Assembly: GCF_027595985.1 (NCBI RefSeq)
Contig: NC_073303.1
Coordinates: forward strand, 374,587,803-374,651,802
From: Sorex araneus
Taxonomy: Eukaryota; Chordata; Mammalia; Eulipotyphla; Soricidae
DNA: 64,000 bases
Direction of reading: 5' to 3'
Numbering within the stretch: position 1 is the first letter of the stretch; each line of letters begins with the position of its first letter. Made by a program: the position numbers and the translations under genes. Shown in pieces: positions 22,608 to 34,795 of the stretch. Under the pieces are notes generated by a model. That model worked only from the letters and a program-made list of their open reading frames with translations, ran no database searches and was not told the origin of the DNA.

Positions 22608-23071
22608 CTGTAAGTCACCAGGGTAGTGCACGGAAGAGAGGAAGAGAATAAAATAATAAAATTTCCACAAAATAAGAAGGAAGGAGGTGTTTACCAATGT
22701 AGAAATCAGTGAGCAAACTGCAGGTGGGAGGAAGTTGGAAACCTTTGGGATGAATGTTGCCAGAAAAGATAAATTATAAAAAGGAACATTGAGTAGATAC
22801 CTCAATTAAATGGAAAGATAAAGAAGATTTATGTTCTTTTGACCAAAAGTAACCTGTCCATAACATATGGCAATGAAATAGATGTTATTGATCCTTTTGT
22901 TTCTAGCAATAATAACTGTCCTATTTTCTAAGATCATGTGAATATATTCCTACTCGTGTTTCAGTGGGATGGGTGTTGACATGTTTGATGAAATGCTTTG
23001 TTCCATAGCATTTTATTGTCATATACGCCATGCAGTAAATATTTTTGAATTGTTAATGAAAACATTCTAAA

Positions 23072-23294
23072 TGTTTGTTTCTTTGGGGGCATCTCCCACA
23101 GTGTGTGGGACACCACGCCTGGTGACATTCAGCCTGGTCCTGGGGCCCTGCTGATTTGGAGTCTGAATGGCTCCCAGCGGCCCTGGGGGTGACTAAGGAT
23201 GCATCCAGCACTTGCCAGGGATCCTGGGGGTTCGATCCAGAGTTTTGTGCATGCGAGGCAAGTGTTGCACCCCTTTGAGAAATATGTCTGGCCA
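23072..23294 (-). mobile_element. Family A-like SINE, old copy
   Basis: Words GGACACCACGCCTGGTGAC, GGGGGTTCGATCCAGAG and GCATGCGAGGCAAGTG indicate a decayed minus-strand copy with extra sequence in the body. The following 23310-23500 may be a second, more decayed copy, which I do not call separately. Confidence 0.5.
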
Positions 23295-23789
23295 TAGTTT
23301 TATTTTATAATTGGGGGAAATCTGGTAGTTCTGGAACCGGGGAGACACCCCTACCAAACTCAGCTTGAGAGACAGGTGATGCTCAGAGCCACCTGCGCCA
23401 TGCTCGGAGATACAGTGGGTACCAACTAGTGCCAGGGAGCTAGCCCAGGGCTTGTACATATGAGACATGTGCGGAATTGGCCACTGAGGCGTTCCCTAGG
23501 CACTTTAAAAATATTTTTTATACAAGCACAACATTAACTCCAGGAACTATATGGTATTTTTATAACTTCTGTGTGGTTTTATAACCTGAACATAAATATC
23601 AACACACTTGCATTGTATTTAAAGAAATTATATGAGTTGCCTTTCTTATGAAATTTGAAGTAAAATTGCATTGTAATATACACATTTTAGGTATGTTTCA
23701 TTGCAAACTGGTGTGTGTATACAGCATACATTTGCTATTAAGTGTAATTCTGTCTTCCACCATACAGTTTTCCTCTTTGTCTCAAATTT

Positions 23790-25340
23790 CTCACTCACTC
23801 TTACTTTCTGGTGATCATTGAACTATTTTTATATTTTTAACAAAATATATATTAGTTAATGTATTTTGCTTTTTTCTATTATATACTACATATGGACCTA
23901 ACACTTTCTTCTTCTCTATGTAGTTTATTCCACTAAGCAAACTATACTCTGGGTCCATCCATACTGTGATAAATGGCAGGATCATTTTTCTTTTTAATAA
24001 TTTACAGAATTCTATTGTATGTATATCCCACATAATTGTTTTTGGTTTTTATTTTTGCTTTAGTTTTTGTTTAGTTCATTTGTCAAATAGGCATATTTTG
24101 GTTGTTTCTAGTGTTGGGATATTGTACCATTTAGTTTCAATATCCCTTTTTATTAGTGTTTTTGTATTTAGGTATAACTATTCCAGAGTGGGATAGGTAA
24201 ATCTTATATAATTTTAATTTTTTTACCTGATTTTCAGATTTTCTTCACCAGTTTGTATCCCCACTAATAGTTCCTTCATCTTAACACCTACCTTTTATCT
24301 TTCAGATAATAAGCATTTGTGTAATTTTTGATGTTCATCTCATGAGTAAGAGGTGATAAATGTCTTTTCTTATTTCTGTTTGCTACCTAGGCATCTTATT
24401 TAAAGAAGTTTTTTGTACACTTTAAGGGTTTTTTTGTACATTTAAGGTTTTCTATACTTTTAAAAATATTTTTAAACTTTTGAGTTTTATGAATTCTTAG
24501 GACTTCTAGAGGAATATGATGCATGATGGGCAAATTTCTATTCCCATAAATTATGAAGTGTGTTTTTCTGTTTTATAGTATACAACCCTTATTTTGCTCT
24601 GAAAAAGCTTTTTACTTTGCTGTAGCTCCATTTTTTTAAATTCTAGAGTTTATTTTGATGTTGAAATTGAGTTTCCAAACACTTACCTAAGGTCCATGTC
24701 AAGGTGTGTTTGCCTTTTTTTATCTGCCATACTTTCAGGTCTTGCATTCAAGTATTTAACCTATTTTGAATAAATTTTTCTGTTGTAGTTTTAGGATGTG
24801 GTCATTTGATTCTTTGGCATGTGGCTGTCCAATTTTCCCAATACCATTTATTGGAAAGTATAGCTCATTTAAAAATTCTTGGCCCCTTTTGTTGAAATTA
24901 TTTGTTTATTACGTGTGATTTTATATCTGGCTCTTAATTCTGTTCTATTGATTTGTCCATCTGTTTCTATTACAATACCATGCTGCTTTAATTACTATTG
25001 TTTTGTACCCTAGTTTTGTGCTGGGAAACTTGATACCTCCATGTTTGTTCTTTTTGTCTTATTGTTATTTATGGTCTTCTGTAGTTGTGAATAAATTCTA
25101 TGATATTTTTTATTTATTTAAAAATTTTATTGGTATTTTGATAGGGATTGTATTGTATATGTTATTGACTTAGATAATATCATTATTTTAGTGATATTAA
25201 TTTTTATCTGTGATCATGTGTGGATTCATTCTTTTGTATCTTTCTGGGTCATGTATTACTAGAAATATATTTCTTGTGAGATAATAGATTACTGTATGGT
25301 TTTTATTTTGCATCTGGTTATATTTTCATTGGATTCAGTA
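23790..25340 (-). mobile_element. Long antisense L1 remnant (end of ORF2)
   Basis: Antisense ORF2 signatures occur in the expected order. The extreme C-terminal region is near 23930-24010 (CCACTAAGCAAACTATACTC). Then come TGGCTGTCCAATTTTCCC and ACCATTTATTGGAAAG near 24823-24860. GTTCTATTGATTTGTCCATC and ACAATACCATGCTGCTTTAA lie near 24942-24990. Reading the minus strand gives fragments like KGAKNF in broken frames. It is a dead copy with stops throughout and no 5' half in this window. Confidence 0.88.
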
Positions 25341-25439
25341 ACTTTGAATCACTGGCATCCACTTCTTGATACCGTACCATGGGTGTGGTTTTGAAATTTA
25401 TGAGTATTTCATAAATTATTAGAGCCACAAATATAATGG

Positions 25440-25625
25440 CAGTGATTCTTTAAAATTGAAAAGTGATCTCAGCTTGCTGCTATCTGAAGAAATATCACTT
25501 TTCCGATGATGACATTACAAGGGCAATTGAAGTCTGCCGCAATGCCAAAACCTTCAACATTCTACTCTGCAGAAAGATTTTAGAAAAAGCACTGAAAGAG
25601 AAGCTCAGTTTCCTGGGCTGAGTCT
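25440..25625 (+). pseudogene. Possible processed pseudogene, C-terminal part
   Basis: Two open segments abut with a frame change near 25500. The first reads SDLSLLLSEEISLF and the second DDDITRAIEVCRNAKTFNIL, continuing to KEKLSFLG and a TGA at 25619-25621. About 40 bases after the stop is an A-rich run (25662-25680), as expected for a retroposed mRNA end. I cannot name the parent gene. The amino-acid texture is protein-like, but chance is not excluded. Confidence 0.35.
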
Positions 25626-25680
25626 TAAAAGATTGGTGGAATTTGGAGAACTGCCAAATGCAAAAAAAAAAAGAAAAAGA

Positions 25681-26450
25681 GAAAAGATGATTTATTTTAT
25701 AGACTTAATTGGAGCAAAGGGTTTTAAAGCTTGAACTAATAAAAGGCCAGAAAGAATAGGGATGAGTTATCGGCTTCATTAGAGCATTAAAAATGCCCCT
25801 TTTTGAGTTTAGACATTATATTTAATAGAGCCACACACAGTTGCAGGGAATCTTAAAAATTGCTACAGAGCAGTTTAGGAAATTGCAGCATTTGAAAGGA
25901 GTGGGATATTTCTTTTTCTTTTTTTTTTCTCCCCTGCCTTCTCTTACTCTTGCTCGTCCTTTATTAATATCACCATCATGTTGACCACAAGTAATATTCC
26001 CCTGGTGCAATATGGCTGATAGATGCACCCACAGTTTTGAAAGGCGATCAATAAATCACACTTCATTTGACACATTATCTTCTTTTATCACTTACGAAGA
26101 ACTCTGATGTTCAGGAATGTTGCAGGATTTATTTTTAAGCCATATAGCTAGTGCAGGATCCCAGAGCCCAACACATCTTCCTGTTTCCCGAGCTATTTTT
26201 ATATGTTGCTCTGGTATTTTAGAAGCGTGAGCTTTGCAGAATTTACATAGAATAGGTAGAAATGGACGTTGAAATAACAGAGTGCAGCTGTGAACAAGGG
26301 GATCCAGAAGTCAATCCCAGCAACTGTAATTCAAGCAAATTTCTATTCTTTAGGATGGTTCTCATCTTTACTTTGGAAACAGGAAGAAGTACTGGGTACA
26401 TCCAATGAGTAGATTTTACATTAAAATGAATCTATGCCAGATTTCTTTCT
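25681..26450. other. Unassigned AT-rich DNA
   Basis: Nothing recognised. A short polypyrimidine run lies near 25910-25945. Confidence 0.45.
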
Positions 26451-26451
26451 C

Positions 26452-26622
26452 TTTTTTTTGCCTTTTGGGTCACACCTGGCGATGCACAGGGGTTACTCCT
26501 GACTCTGTACTCAGGAATCACCCCTGGCGGTGCTCGGGGGACCATATGTGAGGCTTGGAATCGAACCTGGGTCAGCCAAAGGCAAGGCAAATGCCCTACC
26601 CGCTGTGCTATTGCTCCAGCCC
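26452..26622 (-). mobile_element. Family A SINE, well preserved
   Basis: Complete minus-strand copy from the T run to GCTCCAGCCC. The word CAGATTT on both sides is a weak remnant of a target duplication. Confidence 0.92.
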
Positions 26623-26858
26623 TCAGATTTAATTCTTATGCTTTTCTCTTTTATTTTTCTTTATATTTATTTTCTTGAAATAAATAAGTACTGGCTTGTC
26701 TCAGAAGATAGCTGTTAGGTGTACAGCATTCTAGACTAACATACATGGCACAGCGTGAGCACCACCAAAAGCTGGTTAACAACCTCTCTGGTAAATGGTC
26801 TATTCAAAGAAGATATCCTTTAATCTCTCACTGGAAATTTCATTTCTGGTTTTCATTG

Positions 26859-27103
26859 CGATAGCACAGCATAGGACGTTTGTCTTGCATGCGGCCAACC
26901 CGGGTTTGAATCCTCTGCCCCTCCCGGAGAGCCCGGCAAGCTACCGAGAGTATCTCGCCCGCACAGCAGAGCCTGGCAAGCTACCCATGGCATATTTAAT
27001 ATGCCAAAAAAACAGTAACAACAAGTCTCATGATGGAGACATTACTGGTGCCCGCTTGAGCAAATCGATGAGCGACCGGGTGACAGTGACAGTGACAGTG
27101 ACA
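26859..27103 (+). mobile_element. Family B SINE with perfect target duplication
   Basis: Head CGATAGCACAGCATAGGACG, B box GGGTTTGAATCC, B body and GACAGT repeats at 27072-27103. GGTTTTCATTG at 26848-26858 and 27104-27114 is a perfect 11 bp duplication, so the whole B unit including its repeat tail was inserted together. Confidence 0.96.
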
Positions 27104-27114
27104 GGTTTTCATTG

Positions 27115-28041
27115 ACCATTATTTAATTATAAATGAAATACACAGGGAGCCTAAAAAATGATATAGGATAGCTTGGCTTTCTTTTGTTTCTTTCTGATGT
27201 GTGAGTAAAGGAATACTTTTGATATGCCTCCTTAACACTTTAGAAAGACAGTGTTGTTATACAAGATCATTATCCCCTGTTAGTTTTATTCCAATTGGTG
27301 AAGACTTATACAAAGTCTATGTTGCTGGTAGATAAGTCCTTGTGAAAAGGAAAGAACATATATTCATAGTGAAAAGAACAGCGTGTGCACTAGCACTAAT
27401 CCCTCGTTTTTCCAGTCCTTATACACATTGCTTGAATTTTTTCTCCAAGTAGAATAAAACTCGTATCAGAATAGCACTCATTGTGTTTTCTATTTTTGAA
27501 TGATTTCAAGAAAATAAGCTACCTTCTGAAGTTTTATTGTTTTTCCTCTAATGCCCATGTAATTGTTTGATAAATGTTCTATTCTATTAAAAACTTGCTA
27601 TTAGTAGTTAGGCTTTATTGAAGTAGAAACTTTTTTGACACACACCCAACCTACAATCATTGTTAAAAGATAAACATCTATCCTTTTAGATTTACTATTA
27701 TTAAATAAGCTCATTTGTCATTTTAAATGGTCACAGCCCTTTCAACATTTTACTTTAATTAAACAGATGTTGGCTGAATCCCAAGACTGACAGTATCGAG
27801 GCTGATTTGTATGCCCTGTGCTCATCCTCAGTGTCCAATTGTTGATGTTTAATTATGACCAAGTGTGACTCGAAACTTCTGTTGTGAAAAGAAAAACTGG
27901 TTAATTCACTGGAGGAAATCAGCCCCTCAAAGAGAAAATGAATTTCACCCAAAATGATTCCGAGGCAATCTTCTTGGCAGAGGATTATTAGTACTATCAT
28001 ATACTTAAATTTTATTCAGGCAGTTTATATGCAAAGATATT
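27115..28041. other. Unassigned AT-rich DNA
   Basis: No gene or repeat recognised. Confidence 0.45.
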
Positions 28042-28184
28042 TGGTAAGAACATGGCAAGCTATCTGTGGCATATTCGATATGCCAAAAAAATTATTAACA
28101 ACAAGTCACAATATGGAGACGTTACCGGTGCCTGCTTAAGCAAATTGATGAGCAATGGAATGACAGTGACAGTGATAGTGACAG
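28042..28184 (+). mobile_element. Family B SINE, 5'-truncated
   Basis: Starts in the body at ACATGGCAAGCTATCTGTGG and continues through CCAAAAAAATTATTAACAAC to GACAGTGACAGTGATAGTGAC. The tRNA-like head is absent. Confidence 0.88.
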
Positions 28185-28287
28185 TTCTTATGTGAAGTGA
28201 AGATATAAGGTAAAATATATTTTTATTAAACTTATTATAAAATAATTTTTGTTATCTGAGGACACATTTCTCTTACATTATTGAGTA

Positions 28288-28325
28288 ACAGTTCATTGAA
28301 AACTCTACAGTTCATTGAAAACTCT
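28288..28325. repeat. 19 bp tandem duplication
   Basis: ACAGTTCATTGAAAACTCT occurs twice, directly adjacent and identical. It looks like a recent local duplication. Confidence 0.96.
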
Positions 28326-31300
28326 AAAGTAGATGGTACTTTATCATGACGTTTGCTTTAAATTAGTTGATCTTTGCTTTCGAGTAAATCGAAGTGAGCT
28401 CAGCACTGTCTCATACGCACAGAATTCCAAGATCCAGTAACATTTAGAAATAGACCCCAAGGTAAAAGATACTGTCAGTGAAGGGGAACTTGGCCCAACT
28501 TTAAACTAGTTTCCTCTTGCCTTTTGTGTTTGGGAAGTTGCCACGTGGTGACCAAGGGGACTGGGGGCCTCTCTTGCTCTTGGCCAACCCGAGCAGACAT
28601 TCAGTGTGGGGCCTGCGGATTCCTAAGCCTGTGGTCCCAGAGATGGCTCAGCGTCCTCACTCGCCACCCCCAGCTGTAATCAGGGGCCTCCAGGGTCTGC
28701 TCATGCCAGGGCTGGGTACCCATGTGATGATGTATCTGAATCCCAGGACCGTTACATACTTTTAAGACTGGGTGGGGAGGGGTACAACCTTGTGTCTCTT
28801 CACCTAGTAAATGTAGTATTATGAAGTTATTTCAAAAATTGAATTTGTGACAACTGAAAAAAAGATCAAATAGCTTTTTACTCAATTTATGGTTAAAGAT
28901 CCGTATCTTCTGTTTGTTCATAATTGGGATAAAATTGTAACTCGCAAATGAGAGCAAAGTGATAAGTGCGCAGTAGGCAGAGCATTTACTAGCAGAGCAG
29001 AGGAGTGGGAGATGTAGACGTTCCAGAAATCCACTGGACCATCAGGTCATTCTGGAAGGTTCTATCTGTAAGCTCCTCCTAATCAGGAACCGAAGCTGAT
29101 GCTTGGGATTTCCTAAGGGCTGTAGTATGAGTCAACCCTCGTGAGCCCATACTTGCCCTGGGGTCATGCTTACCACAGAACTGACTGCCCAGAGTTGCTT
29201 CCACTCTCTGATGCTAAGCTCCTTAACTCCATTTTCTCTCAACAAAGCTCAGCTGTCAAATCATGATTGTGTGGTTGGTTTGAAAGCATTGATTGCCATG
29301 ATTATGTTATAAGTGGACAGTGAAGATCCAGTGCTCTAACAATCTACAGCTGTCTTCACAACTTTTGATGTGAGATTAAATTAAATTTCACCTCATGCGC
29401 TGATTGGTGGGAGGTACTACAGTATTTGTGAGGTTAGAATCAGGAGGGTGTTTTCTATGAAGTCTTTGGGTAGATTAGGTCATAGCGATAGTAGAATTGG
29501 GCTTCTAGATCTGGCACTAATGTATTTGCAGGGGATGGGTGACCAGTCTCTGTCGGCTCTGGGGTTATAATTTGTACTATTAATTTAAAATCAGGGAAGG
29601 TGTTTATCTCTAGAAATCAATAAAAATTACGTGTTCCAGAAGCCTGGACGTGTTTATGAGAAGCAGAATCTAAAGAAAAAAATAACACAGCAGATAATAC
29701 TCACTTTCCATGACTTTCTCAAGTCATGTGAAGTCTCTTCATTTTGTGAAAGGTTGTGCATTTTTTTTTCCTTCTGAGTCCCCATCCACGTTCACACACT
29801 GTTTCAAAGATATCTGTGGTTAAGTATAAATATTTGTCTTTGTAGATGCAAATATACAATGTAAGTATGCATCTATATAATATTATATAGACACATATAA
29901 ACACACACTTAAATCTCGTTAGTTTCTCATAGTAGAACAGCAATAGTATTTGAAATAGATTTAATTTTTTATCTATTCTATTCTATATAATATTTGGGTA
30001 ATTGGAAAAGCTAAATATCTGATTAAAATGACACTTTCCCTGCTTCAAAACATCTTTAGGGTAATCTGGAAGTGAATCAGCGGCCAATTTTTGATATTTA
30101 AAAAAGAATGTGACTTAATTTATAGAACACGTAACACCTGCCACCTGCAAGAAAAATAATTGTTCCATAAGTCAAGTCAGTAAGTTCTGAGTTTCAGCTT
30201 TATTTATCCAATAGTAAATGTGTGTTGTTATAGAAAATGGAATAGCTATGAACGAAACAAAAGCCCCCTGGTTTCTTCAAGTGTGTATGTTAGATGGTGA
30301 GATAGGAAGGCCCATAATTCTATATGATTATAGTCCATATTGAGTGATGTGGACTTAAAGAAAACAACTCAAAGAGAAGAGTGACTGTGTGCCCTTTGAT
30401 GGTCCTTAGAGTACTCTCTCTGTCAGGGAAAGGAAGGAAGGCATTCCTTGAGGAACAAATAAATATATTCCACATTGAGAAATCTTGCCATGTTTGGGGA
30501 GAAGGGAGGGGCTAATAGGCAATAGAAATAAACTCTCAAGTCCCACCCAGGAGAGTGTTTATATCTTTCGGGAATGGTCAGAGGGCCACCAGCTGCAGAA
30601 AGGAGTAAGGCAGAGGTAGTTAAAGCAGGAAACCGATTTAGCTGAAGTCTAAACATATTGTTTAGTTTAAAAAAAATGCTCCCATATCCAACCCTATGAA
30701 CCTCAGGTCTAGAAATCTTGCACTTGAAGACTTCTGAGATGGCGCCATTCGGATGATGTGGACCAGACAGACCTTTCCCATACTCTTCTTATTCAGCATC
30801 TTTTGTGATTTTTCTTTTGATATATGTATTTATTTTATTTAGGTTTTGGGGCCTGAACAGAGTCAGGAGACCAAGAGGCAGAGTAAAACACAAGTGACTG
30901 CAAAAAAAAAAATTTTTTTTGTCAGTGACATAGAATAATAAGTTCACTGAGAATGACAGAGGATTTAAAATTAAGGACAGATATGGGAAGTTGAGGACAG
31001 ATAATGTGTAGCTGTTTGGGGGAATGGAAAAAGAATTGCAGTAAATGTTGTATATTTAACCTGGCAGCACTCAGCATCTTTCTGGTGAGTCAAGGATCTG
31101 AGGATGTGAGGATCTGACGAATGAGCAGGGCCTCTCAATATTATCAGGAATTCAGGAATAAATATGGATCCTATAGATATCTTTATTAACTAAAATTAGA
31201 GAATTACAGACAAGTGGGATAGATATAATGCCATTTTGGATGAGGGCTATTTATTGATAATATGGCATCTAGCAGAGATGGGAGTGTATGTTTGATGTAG

Positions 31301-31485
31301 TGGAGGGACCAAATGAAGGCAATAGTTTCAATCGATTTGAAATCCGAGTTGGGTCAAAAAATAAACAAATGAACAAATGGAGAAGAAAACCGGAGATGTA
31401 TTAAAATTGGAGGCGATTCTGGGCATATAATGACTTCTAGGTTCTATAGTTAGAAAGTGATGTCATGTTGTAATTAATTAAATTT
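28326..31485. other. Unassigned DNA, repeat-poor
   Basis: More than 3 kb without a recognisable SINE or L1. The part 28500-28780 is GC-richer and might hide a very old SINE. No gene identified. Confidence 0.45.
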
Positions 31486-31496
31486 ATTTAAATGTT

Positions 31497-31724
31497 GGAG
31501 GTCTCAGCCCCGGGTCCCACAGACCTGGGTTCCTCTGCTGGTACCTTCATGCATGAGGCTCATCTGAACGTGTGGGGAGGGGAATTGAGCATGGCTGTGG
31601 CTAGGCTCCAGAGGTCTTCGGCCACCAGGCGCTCTGCTTGGGGGCAGGGAGGGAAGCTGGAGCCCATCCCCTCCAAGGGGCCCCCAAGGGAGAAAGCCAG
31701 GCACACGGGCAAGAGACTCTCTGC
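31497..31724 (+). repeat. Inverted repeat, left arm of family C element
   Basis: Starts GGAGGTCTCAGCCCC and ends AAGAGACTCTCTGC. It pairs with 31836-32062 over its whole length with scattered mismatches and few gaps by eye. Confidence 0.92.
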
Positions 31725-31835
31725 CCATTTCCCAGTAGCCAGGCGGTCACACCCAGGGACTGGCCCCGGTGCCGTGTAATCCTATCAACGGCCAACATCC
31801 AGAGACTTAAAGTCAAGCTCCCAGAAGAGAGTGAT

Positions 31836-32062
31836 GCAGAGAGTCTCTTGCCCTTGCACCCTGCTGTCTTCCCCGGGGCCTCTCAGAGGGGATGGGGTCC
31901 AGCCTCCCTTCCCACCCCGAGCAGAGCTCCTGGTGGCCAAAGACCTCCAGAGCCCAGTCATAGCCATGCCCAAGGCCCCTCTCCACATGTTCGGACGAGC
32001 CTCACGCATGAAGGAACAGGCAGAGGAACCCAGGTGTGTGGGACCTCGGGGCTGAGACCTCC
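31836..32062 (-). repeat. Inverted repeat, right arm of family C element
   Basis: Reads GCAGAGAGTCTCTTGCCC at its left and GGGGCTGAGACCTCC at its right, the reverse complement of the left arm. Together with the 111-base spacer the arms could fold into a very long hairpin in RNA. Confidence 0.92.
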
Positions 32063-32472
32063 AAGCTTGCATGGATCGGACTGGGCCTGCTACGCCCAGA
32101 ATTTCCCTTTACCCAGTAGCTAGGCGGTCACACCCAGGGACTGCCCCCGGCACCGTGTAATCCCATCCACAGCCAGCATCCAGAGACTTAAAAGCAAGTT
32201 CTTAGAAGATATCTTATAACCAACTTCTCTTCTGGGAGAACCTGGCAAACTACCGGGAGTTTCCTGCCCACATGGGATAGCCTCGAAAAGTCCCCATGGT
32301 GTATTAATATGCCCAAACCAGTAACAAGCTGGGTCTCATTCCCCTGACCCTGAAAGAACCTCCAATGCGGCATCATTGGGAAGGACGAGTAGAGAGGCTT
32401 CCAAAATCTCAGGGCTAGGACAAATGGAGATGTTAGGAGATGCTACTGAGTCGAGAAATTTGACGTTCAATG

Positions 32473-32505
<33 letters not shown>

Positions 32506-32633
32506 AAATGTTAAAACAGAATATCATTAAAATATTTTGTTAGTAAATTTTTATTTTTAAAATGTCATCTTTGAATTATCTTTCCAACTGAGTAACAAAA
32601 GTTGTTAGAATTTTTTTCTAAAAATATGTTTTA

Positions 32634-32677
32634 ATATTTATTCAGGTGTGCAAAACTTTACACACCTGAATAAATAT
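32634..32677. repeat. Perfect 17 bp inverted repeat, 10 bp loop
   Basis: ATATTTATTCAGGTGTG (32634-32650), loop 32651-32660, then its exact reverse complement (32661-32677). It lies 130 bases past the family C element and is not part of it. Function unknown. Confidence 0.95.
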
Positions 32678-32679
32678 AA

Positions 32680-33129
32680 AGATGAATGAAGAAGCATGAT
32701 ACATATTTTTATCATGTAAATAGTTAAATACCCAGAATTGGTTTCCTTGCTAAGACTCTACATTATTAGTGATTTCACTAACCTTTCTTTTTGCTATTTT
32801 TTTTCTGATGTTTTGATCAGTCTCCCAACTGTGTTAGAAAAAAATCTTCCGGCAGTGATAAGAGTTAGACAGAAATTTTCACATCCAACAAGCTGGAAGG
32901 CTGTAATTTTTCTAAATGCTTATTATTTTGTCAATTTCTTGGATAAAAATAAGATTTAATTCTACTTGTTGATGTTGTTCAGGAACCATAAACCAATACT
33001 GTGATTCTTGGGCTTTAGTGTAGTTGATATAAAACAAATATATTTTAAAATTTAATAATGAATTCTTTCTTAAAAACTTGTATTGTCTAAATAGTTTTGA
33101 ATTATTTCAGTGTTTTTTTTTTAAAAAAG
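32680..33129. other. Unassigned AT-rich DNA
   Basis: Nothing recognised. Confidence 0.45.
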
Positions 33130-33140
33130 GCCTAGACCAG

Positions 33141-33318
33141 GGGCTGGAACAATAGCACAGCAGGTAGGACATTTGCCTTGCACTTGGCGGACCCGGGTTC
33201 AATTCCCAGCATCCCATATGGTCCCCTGAGCACTGCCAGAAGTAATTCCTGAGTGCAGAGCCAGGAATATCTATCCCCTGTGCATGGCCAGGTGTGACCC
33301 AAAAATAAAAAAAAAAAA
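33141..33318 (+). mobile_element. Family A SINE with perfect target duplication
   Basis: GGGCTGGAACAATAGCACAG head, B box GGGTTCAATTCCC and a 12-A tail. GCCTAGACCAG at 33130-33140 and 33319-33329 is a perfect 11 bp duplication. Confidence 0.96.
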
Positions 33319-33504
33319 GCCTAGACCAGCACACTGAACAGAATTGCCAGTGTTGAGAATAGTCCTCACTTTATTTTGATATGTGTGACCTGTCTGCTTT
33401 TTTTTTTCCCACCAAGAGTGGATGCATCTTTAAGAATCTGTCAAATATCTTGTTAGGGTCCATCTTAACTTAAAATACAGATAGAAAGACATTAGGAGTA
33501 ATAT

Positions 33505-33662
33505 TCTTTTGGAGTTTGTGCATCTCCTGAGGGTTCTCAGATGCCAACCCTGGTTCTGTGTTCAGGGCAGCTTGCAGGACCATGTGTAGTTCTGGGGTTT
33601 AGAACCAGGTCAACCTCCTAGAAGTCCAGCACCCTAACCCCTCTGCTGTCTCTCTGACTCTC
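33505..33662 (-). mobile_element. Family A-like SINE, old copy
   Basis: Words CCTGGTTCTGTGTTCAGGG, AGGACCATGTGTAGTTC and CTGCTGTCTCTCTGACTC fit a strongly decayed minus-strand copy. Confidence 0.55.
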
Positions 33663-34600
33663 TTAGATACAGTAGTACTTCTAAAAACATGCTTAACATT
33701 AAAAATTGGAAACATAGTCTTCTTTTCCTGTAAGATTTTCTAAAAATAAAAATTTCTTAATTTAAAAAATGCTCCTTGAGTGTAATTGTCCAACAGACTT
33801 AAAATACGACTTTCAAATTAGGTTTGGAGGGGTGTTCAGTGGACTGTAGTGGATAGTTATACTACTATGATGAACATGAGGTGTGGGTCCATGGATTTTT
33901 TAAGAGCTTTTAAATTGTACCCCCAAAACATGTGAAGTCTTGTAAGCTGACATCATCTTAATAAACAGTTTACATTGAAAATGTTTAAAAATAAAATTTA
34001 TCTAATATAGAAAATGTTAATGTTCTAAATGCAATCCATGTAAAATGATATAGAAAATTTTGCATTCTGATATTCCAAAAAAGCATGTAGACTACTTTTT
34101 TATTGAGTTGGTGCTGCCCTACTTAAAGATGCAATTAGTATAAAAAGGAGGCAAGGATTAAAATGGTAAAATCCAGTTCTGGGAACCCATATATTTCTTA
34201 ATTCTTTTCTTTTTCATAAATGAAATGGAAGATTCAAAAAAGCAAAATAATGAAGAAAATAAAGTTTTAGAAGGAGATTTTTCATGGAGACAGTATAAGA
34301 ATTACATGAGAAACAGAAGAAAAACTTTTATGACCAGGAGCAAGGTTTTAGAAATATATGAGTTTAATCTGTTTTTCAATTCTATTAATTTTCCTGTACA
34401 CATCATGTTTTCAATTTAGAGAACGGAAAGGCAGGTCTCCTGAGAAATATAAACACTGGCCACTCACCTCATATTTCTTATTTTTAATCCCATTTCTTGT
34501 CTTTACTAAGGGGATAAAATAAAACTATGGCTACAATGAAAAACAAGCAGATGAAATAGGACTCCAAGTCAATTAGCAATGGAATTAGGAATCTGCAGTT
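33663..34600. other. Unassigned AT-rich DNA
   Basis: No gene or repeat recognised. Confidence 0.45.
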
Positions 34601-34601
34601 T

Positions 34602-34752
34602 CAGACCAGAGGGATAACTCAGGAAGCCGGAGCAGAAGGTTTGCATGTGAGAGACCCGGTTTTATCCCTGAGCACCTGTGGGAGTAACGCCATGCACTAA
34701 CCTAAGCCCACAGCCCGACGCAGACTGAGGTGGGACCCCTGGCAAACAATAA
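34602..34752 (+). mobile_element. Family A-like SINE, old copy
   Basis: Decayed head CCAGAGGGATAACTCAGG, B-box-like CCCGGTTTTATCCC, and a tail of CAATAAATAAAT. Low similarity to other copies. Confidence 0.5.
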
Positions 34753-34795
34753 ATAAATCTATAAGTAGCACGGACAAAGAGGAATCTATAGTTTA

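Larger units (their letters stand above)
31497..32501 (+). mobile_element. Family C composite retroposon, 1005 bp, with internal inverted repeat
   Basis: The order is arm (31497-31724), middle segment (31725-31835), inverted arm (31836-32062), second middle segment (about 32063-32215), B-like 3' half (about 32225-32480) and (GAT)n (to 32501). ATTTAAATGTT at 31486-31496 and 32502-32512 is a perfect 11 bp target-site duplication, so the full kilobase was inserted as one unit. The two middle segments are direct repeats sharing GGCGGTCACACCCAGGGACT and CATCCAGAGACTTAAA. The overlapping open frames (largest 31638-32123 plus) read through unrelated modules and look like by-products of GC content. 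I see no reverse transcriptase or other protein domain, so it is non-autonomous. Confidence 0.92.

Noticed and set aside
22353-22805. 150-codon minus-strand frame taken as an intact gene
   Set aside because: No recognised domain, no supporting promoter, and its start lies upstream of a better splice-acceptor interpretation. Kept only as a low-confidence exon candidate.
31638-32123. 161-codon plus-strand frame and several long overlapping frames
   Set aside because: They cross unrelated modules of the family C element, occur on both strands of a GC-rich inverted repeat, and are not preserved in the other C copies.
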